From Erinaceus europaeus (lineage: Eukaryota; Chordata; Mammalia; Eulipotyphla; Erinaceidae), in the NCBI RefSeq assembly GCF_950295315.1, contig NC_080168.1, positions 74,317,519 to 74,381,518 of the forward strand: a stretch of 64,000 nt of DNA, given 5' to 3'. This document shows, one piece after another, positions 1 to 11,544 of this stretch. The position numbers and the translations under genes were made by a program. Under the pieces are notes generated by a model. It did not search any database, was not told the origin of the DNA, and worked only from the letters and a program-made list of their open reading frames with translations. The first letter of the stretch is position 1; every line of letters begins with the position of its first letter.

Positions 1-600
1 ATTTTTCTGCATTTTTATGATCCCCCAGATAATTCATATGGACCACACTTAGGGTGGTCCAATTGCAAGAATCTATGCTTGCAGAGATGGGGAGATGGAG
101 GGAGAGGTGAAGAGCAGAAAGCAGAAAGGGTTTTGTGCTAGAAGCTAAGGTATTTTGCCTTTATTCCTGAAGACAGAGGAAGCCACTAGGCACTGAATAG
201 GATGTATATGTATATTGTATATATATGCTATTCTCTATGGAAGAATCTAAAACAGAGGCAGAAAGCTGGAGACTAGACACTGTCTCATGTACAAGTGGAA
301 ATATCCTGTGATAATGGCAGAATGGACATGGAAATACTAGTACTTCCACCTGCATGGACAGTATAGGAATTATATCAATCCATGGGTAGGTGAGCATCAA
401 AAAGTACCATTTGTTTGAATTCTTCTTGTTCAATACCTAAAAGAGTTTTCTTGGAGTCTTTCTTATTCACACAATTACACATTTTTTATTGAATTCCCAA
501 CTGCCAAAACAGATCCACATTTAAATAAGTCTAGAAAGAACAAATGCTAGAGTAAAATTCCATTCTGCAGTAAAGTTTAATTAAAAAAAAAAAAAAATGT
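1..600. other. AT-rich DNA, nothing recognised
   Basis: I see no repeat or gene I can name. The 90-codon minus-strand frame at 161-433 has no recognisable domain and is probably chance. A poly(A) run near 583-597 precedes the SINE that follows. Confidence 0.5.
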
Positions 601-601
601 C

Positions 602-703
602 AGCCAGGAAGATAGCATGGTTATGCAAAAGATTTCCAAGCTTGAGGCTCCCAGGTCCCAGGTTCAACTCCTGGCACCAGAATAAGCCAGAGCTGAGCAG
701 TAC
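602..703 (+). mobile_element. SINE type 3
   Basis: Diverged copy with the GGTTATGCAAA head, a box-B-like CCCAGGTTCAACTCC and the AAGCCAGAGCTGAGCAGT end shared by all type 3 copies. Confidence 0.8.
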
Positions 704-715
704 TTTAGTTTAAGA

Positions 716-2723
716 AAAAGATGAAATTGATACATTACAGTACAACATTGTCCATAGAGATGGGTATCACATCATGCTCACGTTATGTCAGCTGGACAGA
801 GTCAAGGCAAATTGCATCTCTTTTTCCTCACTTCACAAAAGTGTAAGGTACACATTTTATTTTCCTTACCCATCAGAAATGGTTCTGCAAAGCATTCTCA
901 GAGGAACTATATGCATATGGATCAGACAGAATGAGCAGAGTACATTATGGGTAAAGAAATTGGCTACATATATCGACCACCAACAAATTATTAATAGTTC
1001 AGTGTCAAAATGGGAACAGCTAATGAATGCAGTTCATAAGGAACCACCTTGGGTCCAATCCGGCTCCATATTTTCTATTAATAGCTCTGAGGATTGTGTG
1101 ACTAATCTCCAGAAAATGCAGCTCTGGGATACATTACTAATGCTTGGAACGGCGACATTAAAATTCAGTATGACCTTGTTAGACTGAAGAAACAAGACAA
1201 AATCAGTAGAGTGAGTGTACACAATTCTTCCAGGTGTTTCAAAGTAGAGAATTCAGGGGGCCTTGACTCAAGAAATCACAACCCTCTATGCAGCTAAACA
1301 CCCTCTATGAGCTATTCCAACTCTGTTGCCCCTCCACTTGCTCACAATCCAAGAGTATCTGTCAGAGACTGTCAATCTGAATGTGATTTAACTCTACTAC
1401 CTGTAGCTTCTTTATTCTTAACTCTAGATCTCTGGAATGATGGGACAGAGATCTGATATGACTTGTAGAGCCCACACTAGCATATTCAAACTTCAGAACA
1501 TCACATTAACAGCATGAAAAAATATATATAATATATATATATATGTATGACTTATGGGTAAGAATATAATGATCCTTCCCCAAAAAAGTGCTAATAATAC
1601 CTTCCTGATATTATAAAATATGGATACTAAAGGGAAAGGGATGGGAGTAAAAGAAAATGAAGATCAGAGTTCTCTAATTTATCACTGACCTTCCCAAACC
1701 TTGGAAAAACTAAGCCTTTTTGAAGCTTAAACCCATCTTTTCTTCAAACTACATCCCTTCCCCAGAGTTGTGCTTAATTACACTTTTTTTCTTGTTCCTA
1801 AGTAGCCAATCAATAGTCAAGCTGTGCCAAATTCACCTTCCCAGCCAGTTGGCTGACCTGGACTCATACTGCCATCCTCTTCTCTCCTACTCTAAGTCTA
1901 TAGATGAGTCACTCCTCACTTCGACTATGAAAGTCTCTTAGAGGCCCCTCTAACCTTCTTTCTAGTCCTTTAGATCTGGCCTTCTTATCATTATCAGAAT
2001 AATCCACTTAAGATACAGATTTGAACATGAACTCTTCCTGCTTAACTTCTCAATAATTTCAGTGTTGACTAATGGAGAACCAAGGTCTCCAATGTAGCAT
2101 ACAAATGGCTACAGTGGTGTTCTGGTCAACCACACCCCCAGCTCCCTACGTTGGGTATTTCTATATATCTCAATGTCCAGAGGATACACCTAGTATTTTG
2201 TGACCTAAGGTCAGAGATGTTGAACAGTCTGCAGTATCCAAAGATGCCTACACAAAGAACTAACCTATTCAAGTGACCACTACTCAGAGACTCCTCATGG
2301 TGACTGCTTACTTCTCCAGTTTTCTAGCTCACTCCTCCATCCTGCAGCTAAACAAAACTCTTCTCTCCTAATAGAAGTGATGCATTTTCTTGCTGCCATA
2401 ATCTCAATTCTTCCTTCTGTGTAGTTAACTCCACTTACCCAAGTTGAAGACTGTTGATTCTGCAGTTTATTTTGACAGGTATTTTTGTTTGGCAGTTCTG
2501 CATCCAGTCTGCTCAAGAACTCAGCAGTTTTGCTAGAAGAACAAAATAGGTGTTAATGCCTTTATAAGCATATAAAATATCATTAGTTATTATGCTGTGG
2601 GACACAAGCCTAGAATCTCATTGGGTGGTGAATAATTGTCATTGGGTGATGAATAAAATTGTCCTTGGAAAATCAATAGATTGGTCTGAGAACAAAGTTA
2701 GATACCAAAACAAAATGCTGCTG
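716..2723. other. Unassigned non-repetitive stretch
   Basis: About 2 kb without a recognisable interspersed repeat. A TA-rich tract sits near 1520-1550. The 137-codon plus-strand frame at 774-1187 shows no domain, no signal peptide and no splice context I can identify, so I do not call it a gene. Confidence 0.5.
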
Positions 2724-3029
2724 AAAGACTGCATTCTTTGCTATCCCCATCAAGATTCCCATGACATTTTTTAGGAGAATAGAACAAATACTACAAACAT
2801 TTATCTGGAACCAGAAATGACCTAGGATTGCCAAAACAATCTTGAGAAGAAAGAACATAAGGCATCATACTTCTAGGTCTCAAATTGTATTATAGGGCCA
2901 CTGTCATCAAAACTGCTTGGTACTGGAACATGAACAGACACACTGACCAGTGGAATAGAACTGAGAGCCCAGAAGTAAGCCCCTACACCTATGGACATCT
3001 AATCTTTGACAAAGGGGCCCAGATATTAA

Positions 3030-3914
3030 ATGGGGAAAGCAGAGTCTCTTCAACAAATGGTGTTGGGGAAAAAATGGGTTGAAACATGCAGAAGAATGAA
3101 ACTGAACCACTGTATTTCACCAAATACAAAAGTAAATTCCAAGTGGATCAAGGACTTGGATGTTAGACCACAAACTATCAGATGCTTAGAGGAAAATATT
3201 GGCAGAACTCTTTTCTGCATAAATTTTAAAGACATCTTCAATGAAACAAATCCAATTACAAAGAAGACTAAGACAAGCATAAACTTATGGGACTACATCA
3301 AGTTAAAAAGCTTCTGCACAGCTAAAAATACTACTACCCAAACCAAGAGACCCCTCATAGAATGGGAGAAGATCTTTACATGCCATATATCAGACAAGAG
3401 GCTAATAACCAGAATATATAAAGAACTTAAAAATTTAAACAACAAGACAGCAAATAACCTCATCCAAAAATGGGGAGAGGATATAGACAGAATATTCACC
3501 AAAGAAGAGATCCAAAAGGCCGAGGAACACATGAAAAAATGCTCCAAGTCTCTGATTGTCAGAGAAATGCAAATCAAGACAACAATGAGATACCACTTCA
3601 CTCCTGTGAGAATGTCATACATCAGAAAAGGTAACAGCAGCAAATGCTGGAGAGGGTGTGGGATCAAAGGAACCCTCCTACACTACTGGTGGGAATGTCA
3701 ATTGGTCCAACCTCTGTGGAGAGCAGTCTGGAGAACTCTCAGAAGGCTAGAAATGGACCTGCCCTATGATCCTGCAATTCCTCTCCTGGGGATATATCCT
3801 AAGGAACCCAACACACCTATCCAAAAAGATCTGTGTACACATATGTTCTTGGCAGCACAATTTGTAATAGCCAAAACCTGGAAGCAACCCAGGTGTCCAA
3901 CAACAGATGAGTAG
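3030..3914 (+). pseudogene. L1 ORF2 C-terminal fragment
   Basis: A 294-codon open frame corresponds to the last third of L1 ORF2p, downstream of the reverse transcriptase. It includes the cysteine-rich segment SKCWRGCG, where a Cys of the copy at 62.1 kb is Tyr (LLHYWWEC). The homologous reading continues upstream to about 2745 in another frame, so there is a frameshift near 3060. It ends at a TAG (3912-3914) where the other copies encode Trp (TGG). The ATG is internal to the ancestral frame and is not a real start. Confidence 0.85.
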
Positions 3915-4045
3915 CTGAGCAAGTTGTGGTATATATACACAGTGGAATACTACTCAGCTATAAAAAATGATGACATCACCGTTTTCAGCCGATCTTGCAT
4001 GGACCTTGAAAAATTCATGTTAAGTGAAATAAGTCAGAAACAGAA

Positions 4046-4334
4046 GGATGGATAGTCAGGCGGCAGCGCAGCAGGTTAAGCACATGTGGCGCCAAGCACA
4101 AGGACCGGCATAAGGATCTTGGTTCAAGCCCCCGGCTACCCACCTGCAAGGGAGTCGCTTCACAGGCAGTGAAGCAGGTTTGCAAGTGTCTATCTTTCTC
4201 TCTCTCTCTCTGTCATCCCTTCCTCTTTCCATATCTCTCTGTACTATCTAACAACAATGACATCAATAACAACAATAATAGCTACAACAATAAAACAATA
4301 AGGGCAACAAAAGGGAAAATAAATATTTAAAAAA
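4046..4334 (+). mobile_element. SINE type 1 inside L1
   Basis: Full-length type 1 copy with tRNA-like head, CT-rich middle and CAA/AAT-rich tail. The target duplication AGAAACAGAA is at 4036-4045 and 4335-4344. It is therefore younger than the L1 it interrupts. Confidence 0.92.
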
Positions 4335-4875
4335 AGAAACAGAATTATTAATATGGGATGATCTCACTCTCAGGCAGAAGTTGAAAAACAAGATCAGAAA
4401 AGAAAACACAAGTAGAACCTGAACTGGAATTGGCGTATTGCACCAAAGTAAAAGACGTTGGGGTGGGTGGGTGGAGAAAATACAGATCCAAGAAGGATGA
4501 CAGAGGACCTAGTGGAGGTTGTATTGTTATATGGAAAACTGGGGAATGTTATGCATGTACAAACTATTTTATTTACTGTTGAATGTAAAACATTAATTCC
4601 CCAATAAAGAAATTTTTTTAAAAAGACTGCATTCTTAAAGAGCATTAGTTTTAAAAATATAAAATGAGGGGTGTGCAAAGTAGAGCCATTATTTCTTTTT
4701 TGTTTCTCTATTTTGATACAGAGGTAAATGCATCCTCAGATGCAACAGGGTGGGGGCCTTGCTTCCTATCTGAACACTGAAAGTTAGACACTCAGCTATC
4801 ATTGCAGGGCTGTGACACTGCAGTATCTATGTCATTCCACACCTGGGTTGTATCTGGCCCTTCACCCTCTTTATC

Positions 4876-5311
4876 TGGCGGTCTACCATGAGGGTGTTTC
4901 TTCCCATGCACGAGCTCTCTGGGTTGGAGAGAACTCAACCGGAGCCAACCTGGGTTGCTGCTTACTCAACAATGCTGCTTACTCAGCGATGCAGGAGAGA
5001 GACCAGGAACTCGTGGTGGAGCTGGAACACAATGTGTCTTTATTGATCAGAGACCACACTTTTATATATTTAGAACTGGAAGTGGCAAGTCAGAAAAGGA
5101 AATAGCTAGGAAAGGGGATGGAGAAAAGGAAAGAGTGGGAAGGTAGAAAGCTTCTGTAGCAACAGTTGCTATGGTTTTAACTGGTGGGATTAATGTACCC
5201 TGCAGGCAGGGCAGTCTCAAGGTAGAAAGAAGATAGATCAGGCAATACAACAATTACGTAAATAGGCCATAGTGTCAGCAATGGAGAATGGAGCAGGGGG
5301 CCTGCCCAACA
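4876..5311 (-). repeat. Solo LTR, class II ERV, related to the 12.9-kb provirus
   Basis: Read on the minus strand it begins TGTTGGGCAGG and ends in CA. It is flanked by a 6-bp target duplication, TTTATC (4870-4875 and 5312-5317). Its U5 end shares TTGAGTTCTCTCCAACCCAG with the LTRs of the provirus at 12894-20634. Minus-strand TATA (TATATAAAAG near 5060) and AATAAA (near 5040) give a normal promoter and polyadenylation layout. There is no internal region, so this is a solo LTR left by LTR-LTR recombination. Confidence 0.87.
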
Positions 5312-5404
5312 TTTATCAGGCCCTTCACCCTCATTATCCCGATCATCTCTTTTTCCTCATGGCTTTACTATCAGAATGTGCAGTCCCTCCACTCTATCTA
5401 ATCC

Positions 5405-5567
5405 TCTAGTCCTTTTTTTTAAAGATAGGCACAGATAGCAGAAAGAGAGAGAGAGAGGAAGAGACCACAGTACCAAAGCGTCCTTCAATATGGTAGAGAC
5501 AAGACTCAAAATGGGTCATGCACATGGCAAAGCAGAATACAATCCAAGTGAGCTATTTTTCTGGCCC
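5405..5567 (-). mobile_element. Old diverged tRNA-derived SINE
   Basis: Antisense remains of a GA-rich body and a tRNA-like head ending CTGGCCC. Type assignment is uncertain because of divergence. Confidence 0.5.
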
Positions 5568-5583
5568 AATCTAGTAACTTTTT

Positions 5584-5870
5584 TTTTGAAATAGTTATTT
5601 ATTTATTCCCTTTTGTTGCCCTTGTTGTTTTATTGTTGTAGTTATTATTGTTGTTATTGATGTCATTGTTGTTAGATAGGACAGAGAGAAATGGAGAGAG
5701 GAGGGGAAGTCAGAGAGAGGAAGAGAAAGATAGACACCTGCAGACCTTCTTCACTGCTTGTGAAGCAACTCCCCTGCAGGTGGGGAGCCAGGGGCTCAAA
5801 CCGGGATCCTTATGGGTTCTTACACTTTGTGCCACCTGCCCCTAACCGGCTGCGCTACCGCCTGACTCCC
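5584..5870 (-). mobile_element. SINE type 1
   Basis: Complete antisense copy. The target duplication AATCTAGTAACTTTT is at about 5568-5582 and 5871-5885. Open frames at 5648-5912 are antisense SINE translations, not genes. Confidence 0.93.
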
Positions 5871-6094
5871 AATCTAGTAACTTTTAACCATGTCTGGATC
5901 TCCCCAATCTAACCTCTTACCTAATCAAACAGTGAACACTAGAACTGGTTTAGTTTTCAGTAACTGAGTGGCTGTCTTCAGTGATTGCCCCATTGTGCAG
6001 ACCTCTAATTTCTATTCTTGTGTGATTTTTCCTAGAGGACTTATTTTTACTTCTTCTTTCCACAGTCCCAGCCAGATACTTCACTGTGGCCTGA

Positions 6095-6172
6095 TAATGC
6101 TTTTTATGCAGTACTAGGGAGTGAACCCAGAGCCTTGCACCTTGCACACACAGAATACTGCCTCCTGGTTCA
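6095..6172 (-). mobile_element. Old SINE fragment
   Basis: Diverged antisense tRNA-like head (GGGAGTGAACCCAGAGCCTTGCA). Confidence 0.4.
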
Positions 6173-6204
6173 ATTTTCATTTTACATTTTTTTTTTAACT
6201 CTAA

Positions 6205-6350
6205 AAGATTTATTTGCTTTTAGGTGAGGAAGCCATGCAAAAGTTCTATTTATTTCTGGCATATTTAGTACTAGGGGTTGAACCTAGGGCCTCTGGGACC
6301 TCAGGCATCTAAGCCCTGTGCTCTAACACAAAGCTATCTTCCTGACCCCT
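6205..6350 (-). mobile_element. Old SINE
   Basis: Antisense box-B-like GGGGTTGAACCTAGGGCCT followed by a type 3-like antisense head. Strongly diverged. Confidence 0.5.
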
Positions 6351-6359
6351 ATTCTGTAC

Positions 6360-6540
6360 TTTCTTTTAGAAAGAGAAAGTGAGAGACACCAAACTTACCT
6401 ATCACTCTACCATCCACTGAGTTGTCCCTCTAGGCCATGCATCTGTACTGTTCCTGGTGTTATCATGTCAGGGAGCAGACCCAGGGCCTGAGAAGTGGTA
6501 ATGCATGTGCTCTACCTGCTGAGCCACCTCCTGGGTGCCA
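6360..6540 (-). mobile_element. Old SINE
   Basis: Antisense copy with a GA-rich tail at left and a tRNA-like head ending GAGCCACCTCCTGGGTGCC at right. Confidence 0.5.
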
Positions 6541-7650
6541 GCCTCACCCTGATTTCATATTCCACCAAATCTTTGTGGCCTTTTCCCTCCTGTCATCTTA
6601 CTTTCATTAGTTGCTGCTTCCCTAACACTTTTAGGCCCAGTGCTGAGATCCAATTCATCAAGCACTGAAGACATGACATCAAAGGAAACACAAATAACCT
6701 GATATAAACAAATGGCTTGCCCTGGATGGGGGGGGGGGGGGGTTGGCAAGACAAGGAATTAGAAATTAAGCAGATGCCAACATCACTTCAAGTAATTGCT
6801 TAGATAGAACATGGCATTTGAACAAGGTCAGAGGCTTAAGCTGAGAAGGGAAGAGCAGAAAGTTAAGTGGCGAACATAACCCTAAGAAACGCCAAGGCTT
6901 TGGCGGTTGAGACAAGCAGCCTTCCCATTTGTCTGGGACTGCTTATCTCATCCAGAGTGGACAAGGAGACTAATGAAGCTGCAGAGTCTGCAAGTGGCCC
7001 CACTGTCGGCGGCTTTATGAAGTCATCAGTCAAAGTATAAAAATAAGTGAGAGTTGCCAGGAGTTTGCATGAGATTTCTGAATATCCTTGACTGAGTACA
7101 GACCACATGAGAAAGTGGTGAAAGAACACTGTGATAAGCAAAAAAAGGAACTTCAAACCAAGTTGACTGGCAGCTGTAATTGCCTTACTACCTTCCAGTG
7201 ACAAACACAAGGCTGACTAGATAGCTGCCAAGCATCGGCCACGGTCCCTGTGCTAATCTTCATGGCCCCACTCATGCTCCAGAGTAAATCATAATCACAC
7301 AACTCTGACTGGAACACAAGGAGGGGCCTGTGGGGAATGTGAATTACTCCCAAATACTTAACTACACAAACAACATAAATACCAAGTTATCAGTCTAATC
7401 ATATGTTTATACTGTTAGTGCAGTGCCTACTATATACCTTCCACATACCAGCTTGACTGAATTAGGAACCTGGTAAAACAAATATGGAAACTCCCTCGAA
7501 AGACAAAAGGAGATATGGGGAAGTCCAACAAGACACAGTGCTAGATTCCAATGCTATGAGCCAACTTTTCCTTGGAGCTTCTTGTTCTTTGTGACCACTG
7601 TGACTCCTGTTACTTTCTGGAGAGTGATGTCCATCCCTTTTCATCATGCT
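6541..7650. other. Unassigned stretch with a 15-G run
   Basis: About 1.1 kb without a recognised repeat. A run of 15 G occupies 6728-6742. The 115-codon minus-strand frame at 6863-7210 has a hydrophobic stretch, but I recognise no family and no splice signals, and give it no function. Confidence 0.45.
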
Positions 7651-7675
7651 GACTCAAATGTGAATATACAACCCC

Positions 7676-7707
7676 TTCCTTCCTTCCTCCTTCCTTCCTT
7701 CCTTCCT

Positions 7708-7745
<38 letters not shown>
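7676..7745. repeat. (TTCC)n then (TTTA)n microsatellite
   Basis: Tandem CTTC units run into about ten TTTA units. This looks like the reverse-complement A-rich tail of the L1 fragment that follows. Confidence 0.9.
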
Positions 7746-7747
<2 letters not shown>

Positions 7748-7990
7748 TCTATTGGGGGATTAATGGTTTACAGTTGATAGTAAAATACAACAGTTTGTAC
7801 ATGACCAACCATACTCATCGTTTTGTTTCTAACTTATTTCATTTAACATGATTTCTTCAAGCTTAACCCAAGATGGAGTAAAGAAGGTGAATTCACCATT
7901 TTTAATAGCTGAGTACTATTCCATTGTGTACATATATCACAACTCACTCAGCCATTCATCTGTTGTTGAAGACCTGGGTTACTTCCAAGA
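7746..7990 (-). mobile_element. Fossil L1 3' end
   Basis: Antisense copy of the L1 ORF2 terminus and 3' UTR. It contains AATAGCTGAGTACTATTCCATTGTG and the ATTCATCTGTTGTTGAAGACCT segment, matching the antisense fossil at 32.0-32.7 kb. The poly(A) end is the TTTA tract at left. Confidence 0.8.
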
Positions 7991-8940
7991 ACCCCTTTAT
8001 TAATTCTCCACAGATCTGATGATAGACTAGCAGTAAAAAAAAATTAACTAATGCCCAAACTATATTCTTTAAATGTCTTTTCTGCTTTACAGTAAGCCAA
8101 TTCCTATCACTTACCCTAAAAAGGCTCTTCAGGACTACCTCTCACTTTAACATAACTCAATTGCAGCAGAAATTACAAAATATTCATTAAACCTGACCAC
8201 TTCCCACACTGTTCCTAACAATTAAGTTTGACCACTATGAATCAATTGTGCTGAGGATTAAACTCCAGGCCACATACATGTGAAGCTATGTGCTCTAGCA
8301 CTGAGCTACCTTCCCAGACAACATGGTTGCTTTTTCTTTTTTCATTTTTTTTCACCAATGGGCCATAAGAGGAAGTGATACATACTACCTCTAGGCCTAG
8401 CAAATCACAAACTTCCTCTGTATGTGCCTCCATGCAACTCCCAGCACAAACTTATAAAATATGCATGTATTCAAGGTGGAAAGCCTTCATCAGTTTTAGT
8501 TCTGGTATAAAGATCCCCCTAAAATCAGTTTACCAATGCTTAGGTGTGGAAGGAAAAAATATATATGCATAATCATGTTCAAGCCATTATTAGGCCTATT
8601 TTCAGCAGCAATCAGCCTACACCTATAGTAAAGCATAAAGTTGACATGTATAAGATAATCATTTCTCAATTTAAGTGATCAATTTTAAAAGTACCAGAGA
8701 ACAGGAAAAGTTGAAAAGGAAAAACGGTGATCAGAGATTCAGTTAGACTTCCTAGCTACTTCAGAAACTCAGTGAAGGTAGAAGGTAGGAAGGGAAGAAG
8801 CTTATTCATCCTTGAGTTGTCTTCTTTAAAATCCAGTAACTTGCTAAACCCAGAGTTCAAAAACTAGTACTCATTTGTTCCATCACTACTATAATCTCGT
8901 AGAGTTAAAGTATTGGTGTAGTTTAGGGGGAGAAACTGAA
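7991..8940. other. Mostly unassigned, one old SINE inside
   Basis: Apart from a diverged antisense SINE at about 8233-8325 (GGATTAAACTCCAGGCCAC), I see no repeat or coding signal. Confidence 0.45.
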
Positions 8941-8956
8941 CTGTGAGAAATTCAGG

Positions 8957-9149
8957 AAGGGGGCTATGTGGTAGTGCACCTGGTAAAGTATATGTTATTA
9001 TAGTGCACAAGGACCCGGGTTCAAGTCCCTGGTCCCCACCTTTGGGGGAAGGCTTCAGAAGTGGTGAAGCAGTACTGCAGATGTCTCTCTCTATCTCCTC
9101 CTTCTCTCTTAATTTTTCTGTCTCTATTAAGTAAATAAATTTTTTTTCA
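8957..9149 (+). mobile_element. SINE type 2
   Basis: Head GTGGTAGTGCACCTGGTAAAG, box-B-like GGGTTCAAGTCCC, CT-rich middle and AAATAAAT tail. Confidence 0.87.
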
Positions 9150-9248
9150 TTAAGTCAGAGAAGGACAAGGATGTGGCTAGTTATAGTGTGATGTAATAGA
9201 GTATTAAAAATCTGTTAATGAAGTTTCCTCAATAGAAAACAAATTTAG

Positions 9249-9432
9249 GGTAGGGGGTGGATTGCGTAATGGTTATGCAAAGAGACTCTCTCATGCCTGA
9301 GGCTCTAAAGTCCCAGGTTCAATCCCCCCCACACCAAAACAAGCCAGAGCTGTGCAGTGTTCTGGTGTTTCTCTCTGCATCTCTCTCAAAAATAAAAATA
9401 AATAAATAAATAAAATACTTTAAAAAAAAAAA
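9249..9432 (+). mobile_element. SINE type 3
   Basis: GTAATGGTTATGCAAAGAGAC head, CCCAGGTTCAATCCCC, then a CT-rich segment and an AATAAATAAATAAA tail. Confidence 0.9.
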
Positions 9433-9433
9433 G

Positions 9434-9650
9434 AGGGGCCAGGTGGTGGCGCACCTGGTTGAGCGCACGTGTTGCAATGCTCAAGGACCCAGGTTCAAGC
9501 CCCTGGTCCACCTGCAGGGGGAAAGCTTTGCAAGTGGTAAAGTAGGTTGCAGGTGTCTTTCTGTCTCTTTTCCTCTCTCTCTCCCTTCCACTCAATTTCT
9601 GACTGTCTCTAGCCAATAAATAAATAAAGATAATAAAAAATTAATAAAAA
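9434..9650 (+). mobile_element. SINE type 2
   Basis: Well-conserved copy (GGTGGTGGCGCACCTGGTTG) ending AATAAATAAAGATAAT. The tail motif is repeated again at 9661-9680. Confidence 0.92.
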
Positions 9651-9706
9651 ATAGAAAAAGTAAATAAAGATAATAAAAAAAATTTAAAAAAAGAAAATAA
9701 GTTTAG

Positions 9707-9860
9707 AGGGCTAGGTGGTGATGCACCTAGTTAAGCACACAGAACATTTAAGCACAAGGACCTGCATAAGGATCCAGGTTCAAGCCCCTGGCTCTCCACC
9801 TGCAGGGGGGTCACTTCGCAAACAACACAGCAGGTCTGCAGGTATCCTGTCTTTCTACCT
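9707..9860 (+). mobile_element. SINE type 1, 5' half, split by an insertion
   Basis: Copy with box-B-like GGTTCAAGCCCC that breaks off in the CT-rich region at CTTTCTACCT. A matching continuation (CTCTACCTCCCCCTCCCC, Pol III SINE tail) resumes at 11141, so about 1.28 kb appears to have been inserted. Confidence 0.8.
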
Positions 9861-10690
9861 TGCCGGGGGCCAGCCCCAGCAGGTTATTAGGGTATTCTGA
9901 AAGATGACGGATGTCAGTGAGAATGAGATGAGAGACAAGTCAACTGCTTCAGGAGCAGGAGAGCGACATCTCTGTCATGTTCAGGCAGAACTTTATTTTT
10001 CATAGTTTTAAAGATTTTATTTACTTATTAATGAGAAAGCTAGAAGAGAAAGAACCAGACATCACTCTGGTACATGTGCTGCCGGGGCTTGAACTCGGGT
10101 CCTCATGCTTGAGAGTCTAGCCTTAGCCACTGTGCCACCTCCCGGACCACAGAACTTTACTTTATAGTCTCATGAGGCTTACATCATTAAAACAAAAATC
10201 ACCAAGTAAGAACAGCACAGGTAGGGAACACCTCCTACTTTGTGGAACATTCACATTCCAGGGGCACTTTTCTCCCTAGAGGTCACATCACAGTTTCTAT
10301 GTCTTTTGTTATTCCTGTACCTGTGTGCTAGGCAGATGTCCTATTGGTTAAGATTAATATTCTACCCGTATATGTATGCCATCCTCTTGCCCCTATGCAT
10401 TAGAAGCCGTGGTTCATAAAGTTCAAGCTTGTTATGTTTCTAGGGGCCTTAAACAAATTGAACAGACCATTTTTCATAAAATCTGTTCCATTGTTTGATC
10501 AAGGAGTTTTGTTTTGTTCCTTACTGAGTAGGCACCAAGGTGGTGCTGACCTGGCCAGCCTCTCCATAAAATTAAGCTCTCTAACTGGAATGCATCTTTC
10601 TTGTATGCTCACTACGCGACCTAGGTTCTCGTGTACTATTCCTGCATAAGGAAGTGGAAGCATAGTGGTGGGTGGTAGATTAAAAGCCCA
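9861..10690 (-). repeat. LTR-like element, minus orientation
   Basis: It starts TGCCGGGGGCCAGCCCC on the plus strand, which reads as an LTR end (...CCGGCA) on the minus strand. Minus-strand AATAAAG (near 9992), a TATAAAG-like box (near 10155) and a CCAAT box (near 10340) suit an LTR read leftward. A type 4 SINE interrupts it. The right edge is uncertain. The inserted block could run to about 11144, where CTACCT of the left junction recurs. Confidence 0.45.
10007..10149 (-). mobile_element. SINE type 4 inside the LTR-like element
   Basis: Antisense copy with the CTGCCGGGGCTTGAACTCGGG box-B region and GTGCCACCTCCCGGACCAC head. CAGAACTTTATTTTT on the left and CAGAACTTTACTTTA on the right look like the target duplication. 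Confidence 0.9.
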
Positions 10691-11140
10691 CTGTATCTAG
10701 GCAGGTACCATAACTTTCTATTTATTAATTATGCTATGTAAGGTGGCCCCTCCACTATGGGAATCACCAATATTTCCCTATATTTCAGTGGGAATACTAA
10801 AGGAAGTGGTGTAGATGAAGGGTGTAGATAAAGTGGTGTAGATAAACAATTTTTCCTATTGGAACCTCCTGAAAAATTCTGCATTACTGATATTGACTGT
10901 TCCATTACGATCAATCTTAGAGACTGCAATGCAGGTTTTGTCATTATTTTTGTTATTGGTCAGGCTCCAAGCCTGGCCACAGGTAAATATTATCAAGACC
11001 ACACAAAGCTTAATCCCAAACCCTATTCATAGCAAAAGGCAGGATGGTTTCAGTGTGGCCAGGAGAGTCCAGCCATGGTGAACTCCCTATGAAGCTGGTA
11101 TCCTGTCAAGCAGCTCACATGGTGGAGCCTGTGCCACTTC
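10691..11140. other. Interior of the inserted block, not identified
   Basis: Joins the LTR-like element to the resumed SINE tail. No coding motif is visible, and open frames here are short. Confidence 0.35.
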
Positions 11141-11275
11141 CTCTCTACCTCCCCCTCCCCACTCAATTTCTCTCTGTCCTATCCAATAAATTGGGAAAAA
11201 ATGATTTCCAGGAGCAGTGGATTCATAGTGTGATCACTGAACCCCAGTGATTACTCTGGAAGCAAAAAAAAAAAA
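11141..11275 (+). mobile_element. SINE type 1 tail (continuation of the 9707 copy)
   Basis: CT-rich segment, CTGTCCTATCCAATAAA, then the extra 3' module CAGGAGCAGTGGATTCATAG...CCCCAGTGATTAC and poly(A). Confidence 0.7.
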
Positions 11276-11437
11276 AAAAGTTTATCTCTTTGAGAAAAAA
11301 AAAAGGAAAAAAAATATAGAAAATGTCAGAAAATGAAATATCTATCTGAATAGCCCAAAACTGCAAAAGACAATTCCTATAAGATTTTTTTTTAAGTAGT
11401 TAGAAAAACATAGAGTTAAAATAAATTTTAAAAAAAA

Positions 11438-11518
11438 GATAGGGTTGGAGAGAGAGCATTATGGTGATGCAAAGAGACTTTCACAATGAATTAATGAATG
11501 AATAAATAAATAATAGAA
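11438..11518 (+). mobile_element. SINE type 3 fragment
   Basis: GCATTATGGTGATGCAAAGAGAC head followed directly by an AATGAATAAATAAATAA tail. The middle is deleted. Confidence 0.65.
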
Positions 11519-11544
11519 AAAGATGACTAGTGTTTTTGTTTGGT

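Larger units (their letters stand above)
2739..4621 (+). mobile_element. 5'-truncated L1 (ORF2 3' part and 3' UTR)
   Basis: Homologous to the full-length L1 at 56981-62798 from about its position 61200 onward. The flanking 15-bp target duplication AAAGACTGCATTCTT is at 2724-2738 and 4622-4636, so both ends are defined. The copy holds the C-terminal part of ORF2 and the L1 3' UTR, ending AATTCCCCAATAAAG plus an A-rich tail. A type 1 SINE (4046-4334) sits where ORF2 meets the 3' UTR. The copy is dead: the start of ORF2 is missing and the frame is broken. Confidence 0.93.

Noticed and set aside
774..1187. A 137-codon protein-coding gene
   Set aside because: No recognisable family, no Kozak context, and no supporting exon structure; a frame this long can arise by chance in 64 kb.
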